DNA of 64,000 nucleotides from Hyphomicrobium_A sp964493785 (GCA_964493785.1 CAZBPM010000008.1:70343-134342), one strand, 5' to 3'. Shown: positions 33,388 to 44,900, numbered from the stretch's first letter. Notes: a model not told the origin generated them from the letters alone. Numbers and translations: made by a program.

Positions 33388-36300
33388 CTAGGAGGCCGGG
33401 TTGACCTGCGCGCTACCGGTGCGCGCTAGCTTGCCCCAGCCGACAAAGTGGCCCTTAACCGCGGCCGCCACGCTGCGCAGAGCGACAACGTACAGAAGCT
33501 GGCGGTAACAGAATCGCTGCACGATGATCAGCGGCAGCAGCGACCAGCTGCGGGTGACGTCCATGCGCAGGGCGGCAATAGCAGCGCCGATATCGAACAG
33601 CTGGAAAATCGCCCAGTACATTGCGATCGGGAACAGACTGTTGAGCGGCTCGTAGCGTTCGGCGCGAATTGAGTCCGATGCCACGGAGAACACGCTCCAC
33701 ACCAGCAATGCGTCCATGAACGGCGCAATCAGTGCGAAAGCGAACTGGAAGAGATAGATGTTGGGCAGGGTGATCAGCGCGAGCGACAGAGGCCCATTGC
33801 GCAGGATCGCCCCGGCATTCTTGTGCGCCACCTGAAGTGTGCCGAAGAGCCACCGATAGCGCTGCTTCAAGAAGGCGCGCAGTGTTTCGGGGGCCTCGGT
33901 GCGGGCAATTGCACGCGGCTCGTAGATGACTTTCCAGCCGTGCCGCTCGAGCGCGATTGTCACGTCGGCGTCCTCGGCCAGCGTGTCGGAGGCGTATCCG
34001 CCCACCTGGAGAACCGCCTCGCGACGCCAAGCGCCGATGGCGCCGGGGACGACGCTGATGGCGTTGAAAAGCTCGAATGCCCTGCGGTCGAGGTTCTGGC
34101 TCGTCGCATACTCGATCGCCTGCAGGCGCGTCAGAAGGTTGATGCGATTGCCGACCATTGCCGATCCGGCAACCGCGCCGATGCTCGGGTCGCCGAAGTG
34201 GCGCACGAGGTAGCCGATGGCATCGCGGTCCAGGACAGTGTCGGCATCAATGGCGACGACAACCTCGGCGTCGGTGCACCGCAGGCCAAAGTTCAGCGCC
34301 GAAGCCTTGCCGCCGTTCGGCTTCTCGAACACCTTCACCCGGCTGTCCGAAGCAAACGCCCGGCGCACGATACCGGCGGTGTCGTCTTTCGAGCCATCGT
34401 CAACGACAACGACGTCGAAATCCATGTCGAGTGTGCTGGCAAGCAACGCTTCGACCGTGTGGCAAACGACTTTCGCCTCGTTGTACGCCGGCACCAGCAC
34501 AGCGACAGACGCCGGGCGCCAGTTCGTATCACGGTGGCGGCGACGCTCACGCCGCTCCTGCACGTGAGCGCCAATGAGAATGAGGCAAAGCCGCAGCGCA
34601 CCCAGCGCGGTCGCGGTAATCACGACGATCGGCGTCGCCGCATACAGGGCTTGCAGAATGCCGTACCAGACAGTCCGGATGCTCTGGCCTACGAAGGAGG
34701 CCGCGCCCGCAGTCTCGACGACAGGCATCACCTCGTCGCGCGTCTTGCCAAGGAGGCGATGCAGCGGTGCAAGCTCGTATCCGCCCGCCTGCAACGTGTC
34801 GATGATGCGCGGGAGAGCTTCGATCGTCGGCTTCCGGTTGCCGCCGCTGTCGTGCAAGAGCACGACTTGACCTGTCTCGTCCTTGATCTGTTCGAGGACA
34901 CGCGCTGCGATCTGCGCCGAGGTTGGGCCCATCCAGTCGAACGGATCGACCGCGGCCGAGATTGTCAGGTAGCCGAGCTTTGCGGCACGCTCGATGACGC
35001 GCGGTGCTTCAGGCTCGTGAAGAAGATGGCGCGATGCATAGGGCGGCCGGAAGAAGATCGTGTGGCGCCCGATGCGGGATTCAAGTACGCGCTGCGCCCC
35101 GTTCAACTCGGATTCCACCGCGCCATCGCGAATGTCGAGCAGATCGGAGTGCGCGTACGTGTGGTTGCCGATATCGTGCCCCTCGTCGAGAATGCGCTGG
35201 AGCAAGGCGGGGTACGCGATGGCATTCTTGCCGACGACGAAGAATGTCGCCTTGGCGCCTTTCGCGGCGAGAAGGTCCAAGATGGCGGGCGTGTAACGCG
35301 GATCAGGCCCATCGTCGAAGGTCAGCCCGATGAGTTTTTTGTCGGCAATGGCGGGCGTCGACAGAACCGCCTGCTTCGGCAGCGATGCAAACGACTGCGC
35401 CACGATGAGGCCGAGGCCGTCATTGTAGGAGACGTTGCGCTCGCCATTCGTGGCGGCAGCTTTGAACTCGAGGAAATCGCCCTCGGCACGCGTGTAAATG
35501 TCATTACCCGGCTCTGGCTTGCGAAGCGCTGCCAGTGCGGACTTGTCCGGGATCTGCCCGCGGCCCAGAAAGCTCCAGATGCCTGGATCCTCTAGTCCCA
35601 ATCGCCAGACCGCGACGCCTGCCGGACGGGTCGCAAGTGCACTTCTGGCCTGATTGAAAACCGAAGCGGCGTCGAGGAACCAGACTTCGTGCTGCTTGCC
35701 GTTGTCGGTGTACGAGAAATTGGAGTTGAGTGATGGAGACGAGAAGCTGAGATGGGCCTTGGCGCCCCTCATTGCATCCCACGCCGTTTGAACGGCGATG
35801 TCCTTCTTGCGGCCGATCGAGTCCCAGTCGTAGCCGTATGAACCGAGGCCGACGATGAGCTTGGCGCGGTTGATGGCGACGAATGGTGCCGCGAGCTGCG
35901 TTTCGAGCCAGCCCTGCGGGACGATCGGGCCGGGGCGCTGCCGCGCCGGACCGGTGAAAGTCGACAAGAGGATGTAGTCGGACGCGTCTGCCAGCACCTG
36001 CATTCTTGGGCTGGCGTCGCTGGTATCGAGAGCGAGAATGACCTTGCGGCCGTCTGCGTTCAGCTTGGCTCTGAGCTGACTGAGGAATGTCGCAAGATTG
36101 GCGTGCGAGGACGCCGGCAAGTTCGAAAGACTAAGGGTAATCCCGGCGTAGCCGTAGGAACGCAGATAATCCTCGATAGCCTGCACGAGGCGCGTACGTG
36201 CTGCCGATGTCGCCAGCAGCCCAGCCACCTTTGCGGCAGGCATGCTATCGTCGATGCTCGGATAGATGCGCACGTGCGGCGCGTGCTGCGAGAGCCAAGT

Positions 36301-36732
36301 CCTGACCCGTGCTTCGCGCACGCGGTCTTGTGGTGCGATCCCGCTCTCCGTCGGCGCAAACCTGAGCCAATCGGGAATGATCGCGTCGAGCTGGTCAGCG
36401 TGCCGGCGCAGTGCGATCAGACTGCTGGGGTCGTTGGCCGAGAAGAACGCCATACGCATGGCCGATGCGGCCGATGCCGGCACCTGACGATTACGGCCCG
36501 CGATGAAGCCCTCGGACGTCGCCGTCTCGGCGGTGCGGTCGACTGCGCTATCCAGGACAGTGTGCTTGCTGGCCCATGCCACCTCCGGCAGGGCGGGCGC
36601 ATAGTTCGAGCCGATCTCCACGGCTGCAAAGATAGCCAACGCACCGACGGCCAGCGTCGCTGCAACGAGGTTAACGCGCTTGGCTCGTTGACCGTTCGGA
36701 TCGTGGAATACAGGCTTTGAATTGTCGCCCAT
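33388..36732 (-). CDS. GH18-like / NodB deacetylase / GT2 polysaccharide synthase fusion
   Basis: A 1114-residue inner-membrane protein. After one N-terminal membrane segment (22-42) there is a GH18-like domain (about 90-400), a NodB polysaccharide deacetylase (about 465-660; TFDDGPD at 471-477, HTYAH at 524-528, FRPPYA at 561-566, LLHDSG at 625-630), a membrane helix (about 695-722), and a processive GT2 domain (about 742-965; VVVDDGSKDDT, DAD at 829-831, EDAD at 920-923, QRYRW at 957-961) with further membrane helices. The order predicts synthesis of an N-acetylhexosamine polymer in the cytoplasm with periplasmic deacetylation, as in PNAG systems. The GH18-like part lacks the DxxDxDxE catalytic motif (GYAGITLSLSNLP, 194-206). 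Confidence 0.9.
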   Translation of the reverse strand: MGDNSKPVFHDPNGQRAKRVNLVAATLAVGALAIFAAVEIGSNYAPALPEVAWASKHTVLDSAVDRTAETATSEGFIAGRNRQVPASAASAMRMAFFSANDPSSLIALRRHADQLDAIIPDWLRFAPTESGIAPQDRVREARVRTWLSQHAPHVRIYPSIDDSMPAAKVAGLLATSAARTRLVQAIEDYLRSYGYAGITLSLSNLPASSHANLATFLSQLRAKLNADGRKVILALDTSDASPRMQVLADASDYILLSTFTGPARQRPGPIVPQGWLETQLAAPFVAINRAKLIVGLGSYGYDWDSIGRKKDIAVQTAWDAMRGAKAHLSFSSPSLNSNFSYTDNGKQHEVWFLDAASVFNQARSALATRPAGVAVWRLGLEDPGIWSFLGRGQIPDKSALAALRKPEPGNDIYTRAEGDFLEFKAAATNGERNVSYNDGLGLIVAQSFASLPKQAVLSTPAIADKKLIGLTFDDGPDPRYTPAILDLLAAKGAKATFFVVGKNAIAYPALLQRILDEGHDIGNHTYAHSDLLDIRDGAVESELNGAQRVLESRIGRHTIFFRPPYASRHLLHEPEAPRVIERAAKLGYLTISAAVDPFDWMGPTSAQIAARVLEQIKDETGQVVLLHDSGGNRKPTIEALPRIIDTLQAGGYELAPLHRLLGKTRDEVMPVVETAGAASFVGQSIRTVWYGILQALYAATPIVVITATALGALRLCLILIGAHVQERRERRRHRDTNWRPASVAVLVPAYNEAKVVCHTVEALLASTLDMDFDVVVVDDGSKDDTAGIVRRAFASDSRVKVFEKPNGGKASALNFGLRCTDAEVVVAIDADTVLDRDAIGYLVRHFGDPSIGAVAGSAMVGNRINLLTRLQAIEYATSQNLDRRAFELFNAISVVPGAIGAWRREAVLQVGGYASDTLAEDADVTIALERHGWKVIYEPRAIARTEAPETLRAFLKQRYRWLFGTLQVAHKNAGAILRNGPLSLALITLPNIYLFQFAFALIAPFMDALLVWSVFSVASDSIRAERYEPLNSLFPIAMYWAIFQLFDIGAAIAALRMDVTRSWSLLPLIIVQRFCYRQLLYVVALRSVAAAVKGHFVGWGKLARTGSAQVNPAS

Positions 36733-36949
36733 GGCCAGCTATCGCGATCGGCGTGCGCAAGGCGCACCGATACTTCCCAAATTGATACACGCGTTAATAC
36801 TCGCGATAGAGGGAGCAAGAGCTATGCCAGCGGCGGCTGGGCGCGGTGAACGCCCACGCGGCGGACGGCCGAATTGCCTACAGATCGGAGGGGGACGAGC
36901 TACGACTGCGAGGTCGCGGCTTCAGCGGATGGGAGGCAGATGTTAAACG

Positions 36950-37267
36950 TCAGGCGAGGCTGTCGAGGCCTTCCGCTGGCGCTCGATCTGTATCGGAGCT
37001 TTGCGTCGTGCTGCCGACGGCGGACGTCGTGAGGGTCCCGGGATCTGTCACCGCGTCAGCCATGCCGATCAGCCCGAAGCCGACAGCGCGCGCGACGGCC
37101 TGCTCCCGCGTCAACGCTTGGAGCTTCTTGCGGGCATTGGAAAGATGCAACGCGACGGTCGGCAGTGAGATGCTCAGGGCGCGCGCGATTCCCGCGTTAT
37201 CCAGGCCACATGCCAGTCCCCGAAGGCACTGAACCTCGCGTGGCGAAAGCTGCCTTTTTCTCTGCAA
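36950..37267 (-). CDS. Small LuxR-type HTH regulator
   Basis: A 105-residue protein consisting of a LuxR/NarL helix-turn-helix (about 5-65; LSPREVQCLRGLACGLDNAGIARALSISLPTVALHLSNARKKL in two parts) and a polar tail. There is no receiver or ligand-binding domain, and an in-frame ATG at 37267 begins the protein. Single-domain regulators of this type often control envelope or surface-polysaccharide genes; its position between the polysaccharide and FPPV genes is suggestive only. Confidence 0.8.
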   Translation of the reverse strand: MQRKRQLSPREVQCLRGLACGLDNAGIARALSISLPTVALHLSNARKKLQALTREQAVARAVGFGLIGMADAVTDPGTLTTSAVGSTTQSSDTDRAPAEGLDSLA

Positions 37268-37561
37268 TTTCTGTCACTTCACAAATATTCGATAGGGAGG
37301 ATGCTGGACCAAATGCGAAGTGCCAGCGTCCGGCTTCACCAGTGAATATGCGCCGGATAGTGACCACAATCTATGATTGAATCAACATAAATCGCTATCC
37401 TGGGTAGCATGCCGCTCCGTGGCCACAGAGACCTGCAGACGCTGGTCGTTGTCCGCTAGGTGGCGGGTAAAGGTGTTCTGGCACTGTTCCGAGCGAGACA
37501 GCGACAACCGGACGATCTGGGCACATTCAGAGCGCGAATTCATCGAGCTTTGGAGCAAGCC

Positions 37562-38575
37562 ATGTCGCCCTCGAACGTACGCCGCGCAGCCCTTCTCGCA
37601 GCCGCAGCCGCAGCCGTCGTCGCCTCCGCGACTTCCGCTTCGGCCTTCGATTTCAGCAATCCCTCCGATAAACGCGCTTATTGCCAGGTCTATGCCCGAC
37701 AGGCGCTCAACGATGTGCAGAGCAGTCAGACCCGGCGATGCGGGTTCACAGGTATCGCGTGGAGCAATGACTTCAACGAACAGTTCAGCTGGTGCATGTC
37801 GCAGAGCGACGTCGGGGCGACGACCCAGGAGAACGTCACCCGCAGCACGGCGGTGGAGCAGTGCAGCGGTAGCGCCAGCCAATTTCCTCCAGTCGTAGCC
37901 GATACGCCGGTGCAGACCGCGAGCAACTTTCCTCCGGTGGTCGCCAACGAAGCCGTCGAGCAACCGAGCTCTTTCCCTCCGGTCGTTGCCAGCGACCCGC
38001 CACAGGTTGCCGATGAGCCGGTGGTCCAGAGCGCCAGCTTCCCTCCGGTGGTCCAATCTTCGGGCTCCAAGCCCTCCAAGTCGAGTTCGGGATCAGGGCG
38101 CACGGCGGAGGTATCGTTTCCTCCCGTCGTTGACGAGAGCGAGGTGGGCGTCGACTCCGACGTGAGCGACATCGCGACTACGGACCCCTTCGCAGAACGC
38201 GGCGAAAGAATGCGTGAGGTTGCCGAACGACCGATCGAGTTCGGGCGCGAGCACGAAGTCGAAATTCGCGAGGCCGCACACAAGGTGAAAGAGAAGTTCA
38301 AGCAGAAGCTGTCGGATCTCAAGGAGCAGCACGACAACGGCGGCGATCAGGTGGCCGACAAGCTCAAAGCAAAACTCAAACAGAAGCTCTCGAACTTCAA
38401 AGAGCAGCCCGGCAAGCACAGCGGTACGATGGCGGGCAAGTTCAAAGAGAAGATAAAGCAGAAGCTCTCGAACGTGAAGGAGCGGGGCGGCAACGGTCAG
38501 GACGAGAACTCGCTGAGGTCGAAGGTCAAGAGCGCCCTCAAGGATGGCCTGATGCGTCGCCTGGCGAACCGCTAA
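37562..38575 (+). CDS. Exported protein with FPPVV repeats and Lys-rich helical repeats
   Basis: A 337-residue protein of no family I recognise. A signal peptide ends at SASA (about residue 28). A compact Cys-containing region (about 30-100; YCQVYARQALNDV, RRCGFTG, FSWCMSQ, VEQCSG) follows. Five copies of FPPVV are spaced by Ser/Ala/Val/Gln linkers (about 105-190). A Lys-rich tail has three 17-residue units: HKVKEKFKQKLSDLKEQ, DKLKAKLKQKLSNFKEQ and GKFKEKIKQKLSNVKER. ATG 37562 follows GGAGCAAG and begins the signal peptide, although the frame opens at 37460. FPPV repeats also occur in the giant protein encoded at 38969-45181, suggesting a shared role. Confidence 0.85.
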   Translation: MSPSNVRRAALLAAAAAAVVASATSASAFDFSNPSDKRAYCQVYARQALNDVQSSQTRRCGFTGIAWSNDFNEQFSWCMSQSDVGATTQENVTRSTAVEQCSGSASQFPPVVADTPVQTASNFPPVVANEAVEQPSSFPPVVASDPPQVADEPVVQSASFPPVVQSSGSKPSKSSSGSGRTAEVSFPPVVDESEVGVDSDVSDIATTDPFAERGERMREVAERPIEFGREHEVEIREAAHKVKEKFKQKLSDLKEQHDNGGDQVADKLKAKLKQKLSNFKEQPGKHSGTMAGKFKEKIKQKLSNVKERGGNGQDENSLRSKVKSALKDGLMRRLANR

Positions 38576-38590
38576 ACCTCAAGCATTCAA

Positions 38591-38626
38591 AAAAGAGCCG
38601 CGCAGCATTGGCTGTGCGGCTCTTTT
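38591..38626. terminator. Bidirectional intrinsic terminator
   Basis: AAAAGAGCCGCGCAGC and GCTGTGCGGCTCTTTT form a 16-bp stem with one G-T pair and loop ATTG; the outer A/T tracts give a T-run on either strand. It separates the convergent FPPVV gene and the CX3C gene. Confidence 0.85.
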
Positions 38627-38646
38627 ATTATTGGCCCGCGACGAAA

Positions 38647-38934
38647 TCAGGAGCAGCGCGACACGCATGCCCTGCGCTTCTTCGGATCGTTGGCGAGCTT
38701 GGAGAAACAGTTGTCCTCGCACTTCTTCTTGCGGCTGGCGTTGCAGGCGCGGCGACAGGCAAACTTTCGGTCCGCGTTGTTCGCGTCGAGGAAGCACTTC
38801 TTGTAGCAGTAATCGATCGACTGAGTTGCCGGCACCGCCACTCTCGGTCCTCCGTGCAGCACCGGGGGCGAGAGTGCGACCGCAACGGCGGGAACAAGCG
38901 CGACTACTGCCGCCACGATGGCTGCGCGAAACAT
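38647..38934 (-). CDS. Small exported protein with four CX3C motifs
   Basis: A 95-residue protein with a signal peptide (MFRAAIVAAVVALVPAVAVA) and a short linker. The mature part has exactly eight Cys arranged as CYKKC-X12-CRRAC-X7-CEDNC-X13-CVSRC. This spacing resembles two tandem twin-CX3C helical hairpins, a pattern known from mitochondrial small TIM chaperones and CHCH-type proteins. It is basic between the Cys pairs. No named bacterial family is recognised. It lies 34 bases downstream of the giant secreted protein gene on the same strand and is probably co-transcribed. Confidence 0.8.
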   Translation of the reverse strand: MFRAAIVAAVVALVPAVAVALSPPVLHGGPRVAVPATQSIDYCYKKCFLDANNADRKFACRRACNASRKKKCEDNCFSKLANDPKKRRACVSRCS

Positions 38935-38968
38935 GCTGTCTCTCCTCCGGGCGGCGCGAAGGCCGACT

Positions 38969-41900
38969 TCACCTCACGATGATCTGGTCGCAGTTGGGTC
39001 CGGTCAATCCAGATGGACACGCCTTGGGGGTGGGCGTGGGCGTCGGCGTCGGCTTCGGAGCCATTGTGCACCGGCCGCGGAACATCCGCTTTGGCGCTGG
39101 ACAGAAGCAATTGGGTGGCGTTCCCACCATCCCGCGGGTGCACTTGCCCTTCGATCCTTCCGTCTTCGAGGGCGTCGGGCTTGCATCCGGCACACATTGT
39201 CCCGAGCGAGACAGATGCGTCCCGGCCGGACACTTGACCGGCGGCCGCTTGCACACGCCGCCTTCAAAGCGCGTTCCCGGCGGGCAGCAGTTGGGCGGCC
39301 TGCCGGTCATGCCGAGCGGGCACTTGCAGTTCGGGAACTTACCGATGGTGCCGACCGGGCAGGGCTGGCTCGTGGTGTTGGAGCCGCCGTCGCCTTTGCC
39401 GTCATCGGTCTTGTCGGGGCGGCAGACCCCGCGCTTGAACTGCGTGCCACGCGGACAGCAATTGGGGAACGTGCCGATCGGCCTTGCTCCCTGGCACACG
39501 GGCCGCGGCTTGGGGCCAGTGGTGCCGTCGGTGCCGCCGCCGCCGTCGTCGTCTTTGTTGGGACGGCAGGCGCCACGCTCAAAGTGCGTGCCGCGCGGGC
39601 AGCAGTTGGGGAACGTTCCGATAGGACGCGCGCCTTTGCAGACCGGCGGCGGAGGCGGCGGCTTTGTTTCCCCGCCGTCGTCGATCTTGTTGAGGCGGCA
39701 CGCACCACGCTCAAAGTGCGTGCCACGCGGGCAGCAATTGGGGAACGTTCCGATCGGCCTCGCACCCTCGCACACGGGCCTCGGCTTGGGGCCGCTGGTG
39801 CCGTTGGTGCCGCCGCCGCCGTCGTCGTCTTTGTTGGGACGACAGGCGCCCCGCTCGAAGTGCGTGCCACGCGGGCAGCAGTTCGGGAAGATACCAATGG
39901 GACGCGCACCCTCGCAGATGGGCTGAGGCGGAGCGACAGGCCTGACGCAGTTGCGGCCGTTCCAGTTCGTACCCACCGGACAGGCGCAAAGTCCCTCGTC
40001 CATCAGCACCATGCCGCCCTGGCATTCCGGCGTGGTGGTCGTCTTGGGCTTCTCAGGCGACTTCACCGTCACGCATGAGGATGAGGAGTCCGCGGCGCCG
40101 GCTCCGCCTCCGGCTGCCTTCCCGGCGGCGACGATGGCGCAATTGGTGAATGTATCGGCGCTACGCGGCACGCGCGCCGTTATGCGGAATGTGCGCGCCC
40201 CGCCGGCGGGGATGGCGAAATCCTCGCCCGTCTTGCAGTTGAACGGAATATCGGCCGGTTGCTCGGCACATGGAAGCGACGGTGAGGTCGACACGATGCT
40301 CATGGAGTCGACGCCAGACAGGCCGTCGGTGAGCGTCACCGCGCCCTTGTGCTCGGCCGACCCGGTGTTGGTCAGCGTCAGCTGGAACGAACATTCGGAG
40401 CCGGGCGCACAGGTGGCAGGTCCCGTCTTGTCTATCTTCAGGCTGAAGGGCTGATCGGGCGGAGCCAACTGCACGCTATGGCAAGCTGGATCAGAGCCGC
40501 TCTCAGGCGAGCCTTCCTCGCCGCCGACAGAGGCGCAATTGGAGAACGCCTTGGCGCTCGCATCGGCGGGCAACCGAACGATCATGGTGTAGCGGTTGTG
40601 CTCGCCGGGCGTGAGGTTCATGTGCCCGGTGCAGGTGAATGGGATCTGCGTCGGCGCGGGCGAGCACGGGAATGGATCGGCGCCTGCCGTCGGGGTGATC
40701 GAGACGATCTGGGCCGATGACAGGCCCGAGAGCTTGTCGGACACCGTAACGGGATCGTCGTGGACGATCTGGTCGTCGTTGAAGATGTCGAGATCGAACC
40801 TGCATTCGCTGCCGGGCTGGCACGACTGGTCGCCCGTCTTCGCCACCTTCACCTTGAACGGATCCAGCTTCTGCGAAGCGCAGCTCTTGATCGGGCCCAT
40901 GCCCGCCGGGGGATCGACGAACTCGGCGCAGTTCTTGAGGACGTTGCTGTCTTTCCAGGTTTTTCCGGGTTTGACGGAAATTCCCAGCTCGATGAATTTG
41001 CCTGGGGCCAAGGGACCGAAGGTGCCCGGTTTGATCGGGTTGGGTGCACCCGGGATCGTGCAGTTGATAGAGGGGGCTCCGATGCCTCCGGCCCCTGCCT
41101 TCGTGCAGGTCCATCCAATGTTGCCGCCCGGCCCCTCCTCGAGGAGTTCAGGTGCGCCGAGTGAGATGGTGTCGCTTATGCTGATAGGCCCGACGAAATC
41201 GCTCTTCCCGGTGTTCGTGACCCGGATGATGAAGAGGCATTCCCCCTTCAGCTCGCAGTGATCCGCGCCTTTGGTACCCGGGCTCGCGTTGCGCTTCTCG
41301 AGGGCGAGGTTGGGTCCTTCAGGTCGCTTGCCCACCATCGAGGTACAAACAGACGTCACACTGCCGGCGAGCACGTCGCGGGGCAGTACGCAGTTTTCGC
41401 CAGTGAAGTCCGTGACGCCAACGGACGTCGTCAGGTCAAAGGTGATGTCGATTCCGGGCGGAAGCCTGTCGACCCCGATATCGCACCAGATGTTGCCGGG
41501 CTTGTTGCACGTGACAGTCACGGGCGAGCCGACCATCGTCGCCGAGATTACCTCAGCCTTAATGTCGGTGTTGCCGATGGCGCTTTTGATGTTGGCGGGG
41601 AAGTCGACGATCTTGATCGGACCTTTGAGATCCGCGTTGCCGATGTTCTTGGCTGTAATTCGGAACGTGCAAACTGGATCGCAGACGCCGTCGACTTTCT
41701 CCTTCTTCAGAAGGAGCTTGGGACCCTGGATAAGGTTGGCCGAGACGCACGGCTTCGCCGCCGCACCGACGACGCTGGCGCAGTTCTGCATGACCTTAGC
41801 GCCGGTCGGTTGGCTGAAGATCACCTTCACACGCAGCGTCGCCGTCCCCTGAGGGCCGATGATCATCGCCGGGATGCTGGTGCAGGTGGACGTCCCGCCC

Positions 41901-44900
41901 GGCGTGCACGTCCAGGTCTGGTTGGGAACGATAAGGGCACCGGGCGCAGCCTTGCCGTCGAGCGTCACCTCTTCGTTGACAACGATCGGACCGTTGACCG
42001 CGGTACCGCCCTCATTTTTGATCGCGATCGTGAAGTCGCAGCCGCCAAGGTCGGAGCATTCGGCGGGGCCGGTCTTCGTGACGGTGAGCTTGGCCTCGCC
42101 TTGCGGGCCGGGGTTGGGTCCAGGGGTTCCGTCGAGCTGAAGTGTGGCGCATGACGGCGCCGGGGCACCCTTAAGGGTCGCGCAGTTCTTCGCTTCTTTC
42201 ACAGCACCGATGCCGGGACCGAGGTCGAAGGTGAGGCTGAGCGGTGGTGCGGCGCCATTGGCGGGTATCTTCAGCTTCGCAGTGCACTTGAAGCCCTGAC
42301 CGCTCTTGGGACAGGACCAGGGCGCGGGAGGCGCTGGCGCGATGGTCGTCGCGCCAAAAATGGCGCCATCGCCGGTGATGGAATCATCAAACTCGACGTC
42401 GCCGTCGAAGTCATTGGCGGACGTGTTCTTGACCGCGAATGTGAACGTGCAAGCCTTCTTGTCCTTGCATGCGACGCCAGTCTTCAGCAGCGAGATCTGG
42501 CCCGCTTCGGAGGGTTGCGGTTGCTCTGGCTCTACTGGCGGCGGAAGGGTCGGCTCGGGCGTGGGCGTGCCCTGATCGTCGGGCGTGTTGGAGTTCCACG
42601 CGATGCATGAGGTGTTGTCAGCCGGATTGGCATCCTCCGTCGTGACGCCGGTGGATGGGACGACCTGAGGTGCAGCCGTCCCGGACGCTGCCGATGCGGA
42701 ATTGTTCGCGGCATTGACGTCTGCGGCGTCCCCGTTGCTGACAGACGCCGTAGCTGTGATTGGACCCTCAGGCTCGGCGGAGAACGTCCCCCGCACTTCA
42801 AAACTCCTCTGCCCCTTCGGTGGCAATTGAGGTGAAGTCGAAAAGTGTATCGTGTTTCCTTCCCGGCCCGTCGCGACGCCGGGGCCGGCGCTCATGCCCG
42901 GATTGGTTCCGGGTATCGTGACGGAGAAGTTGGCGCCGACCGGCACTGTTCCAGGATTGGATAGCGTCACGATCCACGAGCAATCGCGCACCGTACCGCG
43001 CTGGACGCACTGAGGCACGCCAGAGATGGCGACGGCACGGTCGAAGCCGTTACTGGTGCTTGCAGGAAGATCGGGGAGCGCGGGCTGCTCTTTTGATTTA
43101 GCGAGGTCAGGCCTCGCCGGCTCGCCGCCCGGGCCCGGCTTGATGGTTATGCAGTTCTCGACCGTGAGGCCCCCCGGCGGTACCGCGAAGGTGGCCTTGA
43201 TCTGGTTGCTGAAGTCCTGCGGACCAGGCGGAATCGTCGTCGCGCCGAAGTCGCTCGGCTCGGTGGTGAAGCCCGTTGCCGTCTTGTTGGCCGAGAAGCC
43301 GGGCTCAAACGACTGCGGTGCGACGGAGAAGCGATCCTCGAAGATGATGTCATTCGCAACGAAGGGCGTCGTCGGCGAGGTGTTGGCAAGATTGATCCGA
43401 TACTCGCATTCGGCCTTGTCCGGCGCCACGAGCTTGCAGGTTTGAGTTTTAGTGGGCGCAAGATTGGCTGCGTTCGGGTCGACCGTCCCACCGCCACCGT
43501 CCTCCGTCGTCTCCTCGACGGGGGGGAAGGTCTCGCCGCCGCCCTCATCAGCAGTCGCGCCACCACCGCCGTCTTCGACCGGCGGGAAGGTTCCGCCACC
43601 GCCGCCTGCACCGCCGTCCGCAACCGGCGGGAATGCGTCACCGCCCTCCACGGGCGGACCGCCTTCCGCGATTGGTGGGAAACCCGCGTCGACGCCGCAC
43701 TGACGCAGCGCCGCGACGCTGCCCACGTGCCCCTGAGCGGAGGGGTCCTCCTGGCGCGGATCGAAGTCGATAGACGCGCTCTGCGTCGGCGGGACGTTCG
43801 CCGGGCGTACAAGCTCCAGCGCGTTGAATTGGACGCCGCTCGCCGTCGCATTGGCGCCGAGGGTATCGCCGGTGACGGCCACGGCGCCGTCGCAGGTGTT
43901 CAGGTCGAGGATGCCATCCGGCTTGTAGCCGTACTGCAGGCTGACGCCGCCGCTGCCGGCGTTGTTGCCGTCGGCTGTGCCGATGGCATAGGTCGCGGGG
44001 TCTTTGCTCCACAGTCCTGGCGTGCTCGGGTCGTCTGGAGCTTCCAGCGTGTACCTGAGCACCTGCGCGCCCGTATCGGCGAAGCTGCCGTAATCGTAAG
44101 GGCTCTTCAGCGAGCCGCGTTGTGCGAGCAGCATGCGGCCGCTGGCGTCAAAGGCAATGGACGTGATTGGGAACGGCTGGTCGGCCTTGACGGCGACCTC
44201 CAGCCTCGGGTCACTGAGGAAGGCTCCGCCGCTCAGACCGACGGACCAGATCTCAGGCCCTTCGGCGACCGCGTAATACAGACGCCCGGCATGCACGGCG
44301 AGGGCATCAATCCGACGCGCCGGCTGGGTGAAGCCCCAGGTCGCCGGATCATCGGCCTTGAAATCGTTGCTCGTGATGTCGAGTCGGTTGCCATCGTCGG
44401 ATACGGCCTCCAGGCCCGCCGCCCGGCGACCCGCCACGCCGTGATCGAATTGTCCGAGGTCCGCAGCGTTGTATTCGAGACCGAAGCGGTGGATGAGCCC
44501 GTTGTCGAGATCGGAGGCATAAAGAGTGCGCGAGGCGGGGTCGTACGCCAGTCCACCTATGCCGGGACCGCTGTTGAGGCTTCCGGAGAACGCAGTGTCG
44601 GCGAGGTAAGTGGCCGTTCCCGTCGCGCCGTCAATCTTGTAGATGGCCCCGGGGCTGTCGCTGGACAGGCTGCCGAACTGGCCTTCCATGAAGCTGGCAT
44701 CGGGTGCGCCCGCCTTGAGACGGATCGGCTTTCCGTCCGCGGCGCGGCCGGCGCCGACTATGCGCAGTCCGAACGCGGATGTTGCGGCCGCGAAGATACG
44801 CGGTGGGCCGCCGTTGTCGCTCGGATCGATGGCCAGCGCGAACACCTGGCCGATGTCTTTTGCAGGGAAATCAAGGCGCAAAGGCGCGTTGACCAACTGG

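Noticed and set aside
39412..39925. CRISPR-like regular repeats
   Set aside because: Repeats are in-frame coding modules with long near-identical units and no unique spacers.
38631..40078. Overlapping plus-strand frames with repeats such as LPSGQQLG-like blocks
   Set aside because: The apparent repeats are the mirror of the Cys-rich coding repeats on the minus strand.
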